Source: CAWJHE01 sp964614855
Lineage (GTDB): Bacteria; Chloroflexota; Anaerolineae; Anaerolineales; UBA4823
Assembly (NCBI GenBank): GCA_964614855.1
Contig: CAZTMX010000189.1
Span: 1 to 5,731, forward strand
DNA length: 5,731 nt
Direction of reading: 5' to 3'
Positions 1-5,731 of the stretch are shown here, in pieces; the stretch's first letter is position 1; each line of letters starts with the position of its first letter. A model generated the notes under the pieces. That model saw only the letters and a list, made by a program, of their open reading frames with translations. It did not search any database and was not told the origin of the DNA. The translations under genes and the position numbers were made by a program.

Positions 1-2
1 TC

Positions 3-170
3 AGTCATCAACTCAGTTTGAATGTCAGCGAACGTTTTCTCAAAGCATTCCGTGATGCCGCAATACAGATGAGCATGGGCCGCGGGCAGGCACAGATGAC
101 CGCGGCGCGACGCAAGACCTCCTGCCGTCCCGGTAATGATCGTTCAAATGAGGAGAACAATGCCAAGTAG
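3..170 (+). CDS. 3' end of an unidentified upstream reading frame (partial)
   Basis: An open frame enters from the left edge in frame 3 and runs 55 codons to a TAG at 168-170. It contains a plausible amphipathic piece (VSERFLKAF) followed by a basic, low-hydrophobicity tail ending in EENNAK. I recognise no family. It overlaps the preferred start of the metallopeptidase gene (160) by 11 bases, an arrangement common in translationally coupled operons. ImmA/IrrE genes often sit next to an XRE-type repressor gene, so this could be the tail of such a regulator, but no helix-turn-helix is visible in the part present. It could equally be a chance open frame in a GC-rich leader: the window shows only its end, and its composition is less protein-like towards the 3' end. 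Confidence 0.3.
   Translation, partial: SHQLSLNVSERFLKAFRDAAIQMSMGRGQAQMTAARRKTSCRPGNDRSNEENNAK
151..155 (+). promoter_or_regulatory. Ribosome binding site that decides the metallopeptidase start
   Basis: AGGAG ends four bases before ATG 160. The two in-frame ATGs further upstream (136 and 148) have no purine-rich sequence at a suitable distance; the stretch before 136 is pyrimidine-rich. This favours 160 as the translation start. The site lies inside the end of the upstream open frame. Confidence 0.65.
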
Positions 171-888
171 CAACCTCTTTGATCCTCGTATAAGCCAGAC
201 GGTGCGGTCGGTTTGGGTAGATGCCGGTATAGACGAACCATATTTCGGCATTATCCCTCTTTTCGATCTGGTTGCGAGTTATCCTATCTGGGTATCTGAA
301 GTCGAAGACCTGTCAATTGAACGCGCTGGCGATTTCCTTGCCGAGAAAACAGGTCAAAAACCTGAGCTGGGGCTGGAAAACTTTGGGCCGATTTCCGGTT
401 TTTTCTATGCTTATCAATACCGCGGCGGCTTTGTTGGCTGTATCCTAGTCGAAAAGCGAGATCCCATAGTACGCCGCAGGTTTTCAGTTGCCCACGAACT
501 CGGGCATTATAAGTTGCATTTTGAGCCCTGGCTGGCCCAGCTCTCGCCTGAGCAGATGGAAGAGGGAATACTGCTCACAGACGCAATGGTCTATCCTAAA
601 CAATCTGAAAACGCGGATACTCTTACTGCCGGCGCAGGCAATGCACTGCCTTTGCACATGGGCGAAGTGGTCCGGCAACCGGCGATGATCATGAGTGATA
701 AGCAGGAAACTGAAGCAAATCAGTTTGCCGCCAGCCTGCTGATGCCCGAAGACACTGTCAGGGCAAGAGCCGTTCAATTCCATCCACCCGTCGGCCAGCC
801 GCGCGGATACCTGGCGTCGCGCCTCGCAGGCGAATTTCTCGTCAGCAAAGAAGCAATGGCTTATCGTTTGGCCACCTTGGGCTTGTAG
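160..888 (+). CDS. ImmA/IrrE family zinc metallo-endopeptidase
   Basis: Predicted cytoplasmic protease of 242 residues, with no signal peptide or membrane segment. The zinc-binding helix is clear: FSVAHELGHYKLH, with ligands His112 and His116 and catalytic Glu113. The second family motif, E-x-x-A-N-x-F-A followed by SLLMP, starts at Glu183, the likely third zinc ligand. Known relatives are ImmA of the mobile element ICEBs1 and PprI/IrrE of Deinococcus; both cleave an HTH repressor and so switch on genes after DNA damage. This protein carries no HTH domain itself, so a separate target repressor is expected, perhaps just upstream of the window. About 66 residues separate HELGH from the ExxAN motif, which looks longer than usual. 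It is the first complete gene of the cluster, eight bases before the NurA-like gene, so a role in controlling or activating the resection genes is inferred. The family call is firm; its substrate is unknown. Confidence 0.9.
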   Translation: MPSSNLFDPRISQTVRSVWVDAGIDEPYFGIIPLFDLVASYPIWVSEVEDLSIERAGDFLAEKTGQKPELGLENFGPISGFFYAYQYRGGFVGCILVEKRDPIVRRRFSVAHELGHYKLHFEPWLAQLSPEQMEEGILLTDAMVYPKQSENADTLTAGAGNALPLHMGEVVRQPAMIMSDKQETEANQFAASLLMPEDTVRARAVQFHPPVGQPRGYLASRLAGEFLVSKEAMAYRLATLGL

Positions 889-896
889 GAGGTGAT
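887..896 (+). promoter_or_regulatory. Ten-base ribosome binding site of the NurA-like gene, overlapping the previous stop
   Basis: AGGAGGTGAT is complementary over all ten bases to the conserved 3' end of 16S rRNA (ATCACCTCCT). Its first two bases are the last two of the preceding TAG stop (886-888), and ATG 897 follows immediately. Such a strong site suggests high or coupled translation of the nuclease. Confidence 0.85.
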
Positions 897-1952
897 ATGG
901 GGCTGGATTTCGTTAAGAACTATGGAGGTATCCGTCTCGAAGGCGGCTCCCCCCTGCCCGACCAATTAAACGCCCCCTCCAATGATGAGGAGGAAGGACA
1001 ACAGATCCGGCTTGATATCGAGTTCGGCCTGGGGAATTGGTCTGCAATTCAAATTTCGAACGTGGATGGCTGGCGCCCAGACGAATGGGACTATTCCCCC
1101 ATTCGCTTCATTGATGGAAAAGATGTCGGGCAAATCATCGCCTGGATCCGGTCACCCGAAGGTTATCCCGTTCCCATTCGCTTGGCGCAGGTTGGCGGAG
1201 TTGCGATGCGAATTGTAGATGGAAACATCCGACGTGAATTCTTCCAAATTGAAAAGGTTGCCGCAATGCCTGCTGATCTCTTCCCGGCAGACGAGGTGGA
1301 AAGCTTTGCGCTGGCATTGCAGGAGCATGGCTTCCGCCTGCTGCCGACTGCCCAACCCAAAGATGGGTATCAGGAGATATTGGTGAACTATGAACGGCTA
1401 CGCGGTCTAGACGATCAACGCACCCGATTTGAAATGTTGAATCTGGAAGAAGTTGCAATCGCTCAGGATGCCTATATCCCAACAATTGTCGATGGAGCAT
1501 TGGATATGCACGCAGGCGGCTTCGATAAGGACACAAGCCCAGTATTTGGGGTGATCAAGAGGCATTATCGCAACTACCTTCATACGGCAGGTCAACTCAT
1601 GCTCTATAGTCTACAAGCTGGCGAGAGAACCCCCGCGTTCGTGATTACTCGCACTCAACGCCCACCGCTTTTATCCTGGTACGTCAAAATCCATAGCGAC
1701 GTTGGAATCACTCCTGACTCCGGATACGTGCGCGTTGAGGTTCTGTACGATTGGTTTTTGAACCAGCATTTGGATTGGGATTTTTCAAACCGACTTTCTA
1801 AAGCACTCCTTGAATATCGCTGCCGGCAAAAATCGTACAACCGGGCAGCTGTATCGCTTCATCCAATTGTTCGCGCTGAAGAAAGCCTCGGATCATTGTT
1901 TCACCCCGAATCAAGCCTTTACCAAAGATTTTATCGTGTGACGGATATATAG
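897..1952 (+). CDS. nurA: NurA-like 5'-3' nuclease
   Basis: Protein of 351 residues read as a NurA-domain nuclease, the partner of HerA in resecting DNA ends. NurA has an RNase H-like fold and uses two metal ions (Mn2+ preferred in archaeal enzymes). Family-like features appear in the expected order: a first acidic strand RFIDGKD (Asp73), acidic residues near E179-E185, a second strand PTIVDGALD (Asp199, matching the NurA DG motif), then FGVIKRHYR with the conserved-type Lys221, and YVKI followed by RVEVLYDW near the C-terminal third. The C-terminal catalytic Tyr and His of Sulfolobus NurA are not obvious; a LHPIVRAEE stretch (His322 to Glu329) sits roughly where they would fall. Position directly upstream of herA, 12 bases away, supports the call strongly, since nurA and herA are paired across archaea and some bacteria. 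Overall similarity is remote and rests on motifs plus context; the alternative is another nuclease fused functionally to HerA. Confidence 0.75.
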   Translation: MGLDFVKNYGGIRLEGGSPLPDQLNAPSNDEEEGQQIRLDIEFGLGNWSAIQISNVDGWRPDEWDYSPIRFIDGKDVGQIIAWIRSPEGYPVPIRLAQVGGVAMRIVDGNIRREFFQIEKVAAMPADLFPADEVESFALALQEHGFRLLPTAQPKDGYQEILVNYERLRGLDDQRTRFEMLNLEEVAIAQDAYIPTIVDGALDMHAGGFDKDTSPVFGVIKRHYRNYLHTAGQLMLYSLQAGERTPAFVITRTQRPPLLSWYVKIHSDVGITPDSGYVRVEVLYDWFLNQHLDWDFSNRLSKALLEYRCRQKSYNRAAVSLHPIVRAEESLGSLFHPESSLYQRFYRVTDI

Positions 1953-1954
1953 CT

Positions 1955-1960
1955 GGAGGA
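1955..1960 (+). promoter_or_regulatory. Ribosome binding site choosing the herA start
   Basis: GGAGGA is followed by two closely spaced ATGs, at 1961 and 1965. The first touches the site directly and meets a TGA after nine codons, so it is a non-productive frame. The second, four bases away, opens the long HerA frame and is chosen as the start. Confidence 0.75.
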
Positions 1961-1964
1961 ATGA

Positions 1965-3828
1965 ATGGATCTCACTGCTACTGCAAATGATCATGACATA
2001 GAAGAACAGGAAACGCCATTAATTGGCCGCGTCGCTTCGCCATCGGGTAAAGAAGCGACAGCTGACCAATTTTATTTTTGGGTAGACCGCGAACAGATGG
2101 TAGAGAATACACAGATTATCAGAACTGAGAGCCAGATTGGGGGAAACAGTTACACATTCTATGCGGTGGTTGAGCAGGTATACCGCATTAGCCGACAGAG
2201 GGATATGGGCGAAGCGGTCGATGTCAACGATGGGGACGCTAACAGCGAACCATCATTCAATTCAGATGGCATCACATACGCTTTGGCGCGTATCTTACGT
2301 ACCGAACCTGAAGTTTACGCACCACCTCTCGACCGTAGCAGGGTGTATCTCTGTAATGATGTTGAGGCTGAACGGTCATACGGTGCAGACGAAAATCCCA
2401 ACCCGCTTTCCGTGGGACAGATCAAAAATGGCAGTGCGGCAACTGCCGGCGCAGGAAGGATCGACCTGGATTATCTGCTTGGAGCGAATGGCGGCCACAT
2501 GAATATCAACGGCGTGGCAGGGCGGGGAACGAAGTCCTCTTTCCTATTGTTCACGCTCTACATGCTCCTACAGAAAGCTGAACTCCAGCGGCAGACAAGT
2601 CCTACCGATCCAAACCGGATGCGGGAGGTCCCCATCAATCTAAATGTGAAGGGGTTTGACCTCTTCACTATAGACCAGCCTAACAAGAATTTCGACCCGG
2701 ACGAGCATCTTGCGGCTTGGAATGCCCTCGGTGTTACTGCCCCGCAACCCTTCCAGAATGTTCGGTACCTTGCGCCGCAGATGCCAGGTGGTGCTATTGC
2801 TATCTCCACACCCGCCTACGGCACGGTTAATCCCTACTCCTGGAGCCTCTCTGATATTATCGAGCAAAACTTGCTCCTATATCTGTTTTCGGAGGAGGAT
2901 GCGGACGATATCAATTTCAGTGCTCTCGTCCTGGATATTGACGCCTGGCTCACTGATGAGCATGTCCTTGCCGATGGCACAACCACACGGCACCTCAAAC
3001 CTGCAATCAATGCATCTGCCGCTAATACCCAGGAGAACGGAGATGATGAGGGAGAAAGTGACGAAGCTGGCACGAACAGCTCCGACTACCACCGCATTCC
3101 ACAAACCTTCACCGAACTGCTGGATTGGGTAAGACGAATGTCGCGGATGAAAACATCGGCAATTCCAGAGTGGTCGAGCCATTATCCAGGCACTTGGCGC
3201 AAGTTATCCCGCCGGCTGGGGAAAATCCTGGCCGAGAGTAGGGGTGTTCTCCGGCGGACGGAACTGCATGGTCATCCGATCCATANNNNNNNNNNATCTT
3301 AACGGTATCACTGGCAGTTCCAGCCTGCAACGCTTTGTCGTTGCTACCATCCTTCGCCAGATTGTGGATGAGCGCACCGGACCGAATGCCATCAATGGGC
3401 TGGTTTACCTGGTTGCCTTGGATGAACTGAATCGCTTTGCACCGCGTGGGAGCAAAGACTCCATTACCCAGTTGATCGAGCAGGTCGCAGCAGAAATGCG
3501 AAGCCAGGGAATCATCCTGCTCGGTGCGCAGCAGCAAGCGTCCAAGATCTCCGAACGTGTATTTGAGAACTCCGCGATCAAAGTGGTTGGACGCAGCGGT
3601 AGTCTGGAAATGGGACAGACCATCTGGAAGTTCATGTCCGAAGCATCGCGGAAACGGGGGGCAAATTTACAGGCAGATGAAAAGCTGATCATCCAGGACA
3701 CCTTCCGAGAGCCTATGTTAGTTGCGGTTCCATTTCCAACCTGGGCTATGCGCCCGGCGGAAGTTAGTATCCCCACCCCCGAGGACGTTACCCTCGACAG
3801 CAACGGAGAGCCTGAAATCATTCTTTAG
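1965..3828 (+). CDS. herA: HerA-like hexameric DNA translocase/ATPase (interrupted by assembly gap)
   Basis: HerA is a FtsK-like hexameric ATPase that pumps DNA and drives the NurA nuclease. The N-terminal part (LIGRVASP, QFYFWVD, about residues 19-48) resembles the HAS-barrel that docks NurA. The P-loop is an unusual form, NGVAGRGTKSS (residues 182-192, from DNA near 2508). NLNVKGFDLFTID (2636-2675) is a stretch typical of HerA-like ATPases. An acidic, low-complexity linker (about residues 356-368) follows. After the N run, the second part carries a Walker B-like strand YLVALDELNRF (DE at 3421-3426), a sensor-like LLGAQQQAS and a KVVGR segment suited to an arginine finger. The part before the N run is in frame 3 and the part after in frame 1, so the gene reads through only if the true gap is a multiple of three. 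An intact gene of about 620-640 residues is expected. I treat it as one gene with missing sequence, not a pseudogene. Confidence 0.88.
3286..3295. other. Assembly gap (ten N) inside herA
   Basis: Ten unresolved bases sit between a HerA segment ending HGHPIH and one beginning (D)LNGITG. In related ATPases the segment missing here forms a hydrophobic strand leading to an aspartate (a V-I/V-D-L pattern), so roughly 10-20 codons may be absent. Open frames on the two sides differ, so ten is a placeholder; the true length should be divisible by three. Confidence 0.9.
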
Positions 3829-3834
3829 GGAGGA
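3828..3834 (+). promoter_or_regulatory. Ribosome binding site of the Mre11-like gene
   Basis: GGGAGGA starts on the last base of the herA TAG stop (3826-3828) and lies nine bases before ATG 3844. The position supports this ATG, which begins directly with the Mre11 N-terminal strand MKILHTSDWH, leaving no room for a longer family-like N-terminus. Confidence 0.8.
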
Positions 3835-3843
3835 ATTCCACCA

Positions 3844-5052
3844 ATGAAGATACTGCATACGAGCGATTGGCATTTGAACGAACGACAGGGTCATGTTGAC
3901 CGGCAGCCGGATATTGTGAAGCGTTTAGAAGAGATAGCTGGATACCTTGACCAGCACCAGGTTGATGTAATGTTGGTCTCGGGCGACCTGTTTGCCAATA
4001 CTGTCCGGCTGGACCAGGCACGCAGCGCCTTTGCGGATGTATCACGGATCTTTCGCCCATTTCTCCTTCGTGGTGGAACCATGATCGTTATCGGAGGCAA
4101 CCATGATAGCGAAGATCTATTCAATATGTGCCGCACAGCAATGGAACTGGCTGCTCCACAGGAAGCCTCCGCAGATAAGCCGAAACTTTCCGGCCGGCTC
4201 TATTTGTACGACCGCAGCGCGTATATGACGCTAGCTAATCGTTCCGGTGGGCTTGTCCAATTTGTCTTGCTCCCCTACCCCTTTCCTTCCCGTTATCTAC
4301 GGCCGGATCAGATGAACTTCAAGACTGTCGATGAGCGAAACAGCATTGTTCATCAGGAGCTCAAAAATCAACTGGGACGAATCAAAACCCAGTTTGTGAA
4401 ACCGGAGCATCCAACGATACTGGTAAGCCACCTGCACGTGCGTGGTAATCGTGTCCACAGTCTCTATCATATTAGTGAATCCCAGGATGTCATCTTTGAT
4501 CCAGCTGATCTACCGCTGGAATGGGCGTACTCGGCCTTCGGGCATATCCACTTGCCACAGTTTATCCGAGGTAGCAACAGGGCGCAGTACGCTGGATCCA
4601 TCGATCGGTTTGACTTTTCTGAAGCTGGCGATACTAAAAGCGTCGTGCTATTTGAAGTTGACCAGAGTGGCGTGAAGGGAGAGCCTATTCAACTTCCTCT
4701 CAATGCCACTCCACTGCGCAAAATCGAGGTGTGCAGCCAGGCAGATGTGGATGCCTTGGTCGCATGTTACACGGAGCCTCAACAGGATATCGTCGAGATG
4801 AAGATCATTTACAAACCTGGCAAGGACAATCCCGATGGTATGCGCGATGCCTTGGAAAAAATTTTTCCCCGCTGGAGTGAACGCAAGATAGAGCCAGAAG
4901 GTGGTGACTTCGAGGCGATCAGTGTCGAAGGAGTCTCGGCGCCTGAAGATGTACCTGGAACCGTTCGCTCTTATCTACAGTCCCAATTGCAGAACCACCC
5001 AGACCGTGATGATCTGCTTGCTCTGGCCGAAGAAATGCTGACCCAGTTGTAG
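3844..5052 (+). CDS. sbcD: SbcD/Mre11-type DNA double-strand break nuclease
   Basis: Calcineurin-like metallophosphoesterase of 402 residues, close to the length of E. coli SbcD (about 400). With Rad50/SbcC it forms the ATP-driven complex that binds DNA ends and opens hairpins or protein-blocked ends with Mn2+-dependent endo- and 3'-5' exonuclease activity. All the metal-binding motifs are present in order: SDWHL (Asp8, His10), VSGDLF (Asp48), GGNHDS (Asn86, His87, Asp88), VSHLHV (His196, His198) and FGHIHLP (His234, His236). The nuclease therefore looks intact. Residues after about 280 should form the DNA-capping domain and the Rad50-binding tail; they show no striking motif. The gene sits 15 bases after herA and eight before the Rad50-like gene, matching both the bacterial sbcDC pair and the archaeal herA-mre11-rad50 order. 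The cluster context suggests the archaeal-style resection role over generic housekeeping SbcCD, but the sequence alone does not separate them. Confidence 0.95.
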   Translation: MKILHTSDWHLNERQGHVDRQPDIVKRLEEIAGYLDQHQVDVMLVSGDLFANTVRLDQARSAFADVSRIFRPFLLRGGTMIVIGGNHDSEDLFNMCRTAMELAAPQEASADKPKLSGRLYLYDRSAYMTLANRSGGLVQFVLLPYPFPSRYLRPDQMNFKTVDERNSIVHQELKNQLGRIKTQFVKPEHPTILVSHLHVRGNRVHSLYHISESQDVIFDPADLPLEWAYSAFGHIHLPQFIRGSNRAQYAGSIDRFDFSEAGDTKSVVLFEVDQSGVKGEPIQLPLNATPLRKIEVCSQADVDALVACYTEPQQDIVEMKIIYKPGKDNPDGMRDALEKIFPRWSERKIEPEGGDFEAISVEGVSAPEDVPGTVRSYLQSQLQNHPDRDDLLALAEEMLTQL

Positions 5053-5056
5053 GAGG
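5051..5056 (+). promoter_or_regulatory. Ribosome binding site of the Rad50-like gene, overlapping the sbcD stop
   Basis: AGGAGG uses the last two bases of the TAG at 5050-5052 and ends four bases before ATG 5061. The same stop-plus-site layout is found before the NurA-like gene, suggesting that ribosomes finishing one gene restart on the next. Confidence 0.8.
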
Positions 5057-5060
5057 AGCG

Positions 5061-5731
5061 ATGATCCCGCTGAAACTTACTTTGTCTGGCTTTATGTCTT
5101 ATCACGAACCACAGACCTTGGATTTTCAGGGCGATTCTCTATGGGTGTTGGTTGGGAAAAACGCCTCGGGAAAATCCTCGATTTTTGACGCGATTGTCTT
5201 TGCCCTATTTAACGTATCCCGGATTGGAAAAACACATCACGACGAGTTGATAAATCACAATTCCGATACCGCGGAAATAATTTTTGATTTCGCCGTCGGA
5301 CAAAAAACGTACCGTGTGAACCGTACCATTACGAAGAAGGGGACAACTTACCAGGCATCTGTGCTTCTCCCCCAACCAGACGGTTCACATTCGCCACATT
5401 CCATCCCAGGCACCCATAAGAAGGATGGGTTTGAGAAGTGGATTGAAACGGATCTTGGTTTGAACTACGAGATCTTTGTTACCTCGGTTCTTTTGCAGCA
5501 AGGGAATGCCGAGGTATTCCTGAATGCAGAGACGAATAAACGCTATGATGTGCTCTCGAAGTTGATCGATTTATCGAAATATGTTGCCATCGAAGAGAAA
5601 GCCCGTGAACAAAAGAAGTTCTGGGAATCTCAAGCATCTTTTCACAGAAATGCGTTGAACCAACTCTCTTTAGTGTCAAAGCAGGAACTTGCAGACGCGC
5701 AAACCCTCATTGATCGCGAAGGGGATGCCGC
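5061..5731 (+). CDS. sbcC: SbcC/Rad50-type SMC-like ATPase, N-terminal part (cut by window end)
   Basis: An open frame of 223 complete codons runs off the right edge without a stop. It is the N-terminal half of the Rad50/SbcC ATPase head. The first strands (MIPLKLTLSGFMSYHEPQT) match the family opening in which an F-x-S-Y/F stretch precedes the P-loop. Walker A is GKNASGKSS (residues 32-40), followed by IFDAIVFALF, a classic SbcC/Rad50 helix. The Q-loop lies at TSVLLQQGNAEVFL (Gln146/Gln147). From about residue 165 the sequence becomes charged and helical (Lys/Glu-rich), the start of the long coiled coil. The zinc-hook CxxC, signature motif and Walker B would lie beyond the window. Full-length members are typically 800-1,050 residues. 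The partner is the Mre11-like protein encoded eight bases upstream. Rad50 and not SMC is favoured by this neighbour and by the Q-loop context. Confidence 0.93.
   Translation, partial: MIPLKLTLSGFMSYHEPQTLDFQGDSLWVLVGKNASGKSSIFDAIVFALFNVSRIGKTHHDELINHNSDTAEIIFDFAVGQKTYRVNRTITKKGTTYQASVLLPQPDGSHSPHSIPGTHKKDGFEKWIETDLGLNYEIFVTSVLLQQGNAEVFLNAETNKRYDVLSKLIDLSKYVAIEEKAREQKKFWESQASFHRNALNQLSLVSKQELADAQTLIDREGDA

Noticed and set aside
18..46. TTGAAT as a -35 promoter element for the cluster
   Set aside because: No matching -10 hexamer lies at 16-18 bases, and the region may be coding, so a promoter cannot be supported.
80..105. Two copies of CCGCGG (80-85 and 100-105) as a possible hairpin or operator
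   Set aside because: Six-base GC palindromes in a GC-rich stretch are easily due to chance. No T-run follows to make a terminator, and there is no flanking symmetry.
136..159. Earlier in-frame ATGs (136, 148) as the metallopeptidase start
   Set aside because: Neither has a ribosome binding site at a suitable distance, whereas ATG 160 has AGGAG four bases upstream.
8..241. Minus-strand open frame covering the left edge
   Set aside because: It overlaps the N-terminus of the metallopeptidase, has no recognisable motif, and runs against the direction of every other gene.
1135..1536. Minus-strand open frame of 133 codons opposite the NurA-like gene
   Set aside because: Its composition (many Arg, Pro, His, Gln) is typical of antisense shadows, and the plus-strand frame carries motifs and a ten-base ribosome binding site.
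3405..3821. Long open frame on the minus strand opposite the HerA C-terminal half
   Set aside because: It lies wholly opposite a gene with clear ATPase motifs, has no recognisable domain, and has no ribosome binding site that I can see. It is a mirror of coding constraint.
1965..3828. herA as a frameshifted pseudogene or as two separate genes
   Set aside because: The frame change coincides exactly with the N run, motifs on both sides belong to one ATPase, and there is no start signal or ribosome binding site for a separate second gene near the gap.

Overview
The window reads as one tightly packed, single-strand (+) gene cluster that appears to encode a complete DNA-end-processing machine. 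In order, it holds the tail of an unidentified upstream reading frame (3-170), an ImmA/IrrE-type zinc metallopeptidase (160-888), a NurA-like nuclease (897-1952), a HerA-like hexameric ATPase/translocase (1965-3828, interrupted by a run of ten N), an SbcD/Mre11 nuclease (3844-5052), and the first 223 codons of an SbcC/Rad50 ATPase (5061 to the window end). Gaps between genes are only 8, 12, 15 and 8 bases. Each gene has a purine-rich Shine-Dalgarno sequence, and at three junctions the stop codon TAG is fused to or shares bases with the ribosome binding site. I see no terminator or internal promoter, so co-transcription is the simplest reading.

NurA, HerA, Mre11 and Rad50 are the four proteins that in thermophilic archaea are encoded together and resect double-strand breaks. 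There the order is typically herA-mre11-rad50-nurA or its reverse; here it is nurA-herA-mre11-rad50, a circular permutation. The ImmA/IrrE gene at the front is a mainly bacterial family whose studied members (ImmA of ICEBs1, PprI/IrrE of Deinococcus) cut an HTH repressor in response to DNA damage or stress. The attractive inference is a protease-switched end-resection module, used either for DNA repair or for defence against phage or plasmid DNA. The function is inferred and not shown by the sequence.

Host: mixed base composition, ATG starts, strong SD sites and an ImmA/IrrE gene suggest a bacterium. Chloroflexota or a similar environmental lineage is a guess only. The N run shows that this is a scaffolded draft or metagenome assembly. 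The two halves of herA lie in different frames across the N run, so the number of N is not the true gap length.

The only stretch not covered by a confident gene is 1-159, which is locally GC-rich and carries just the doubtful upstream reading frame. No RNA gene, CRISPR array, insertion sequence or attachment site was seen.
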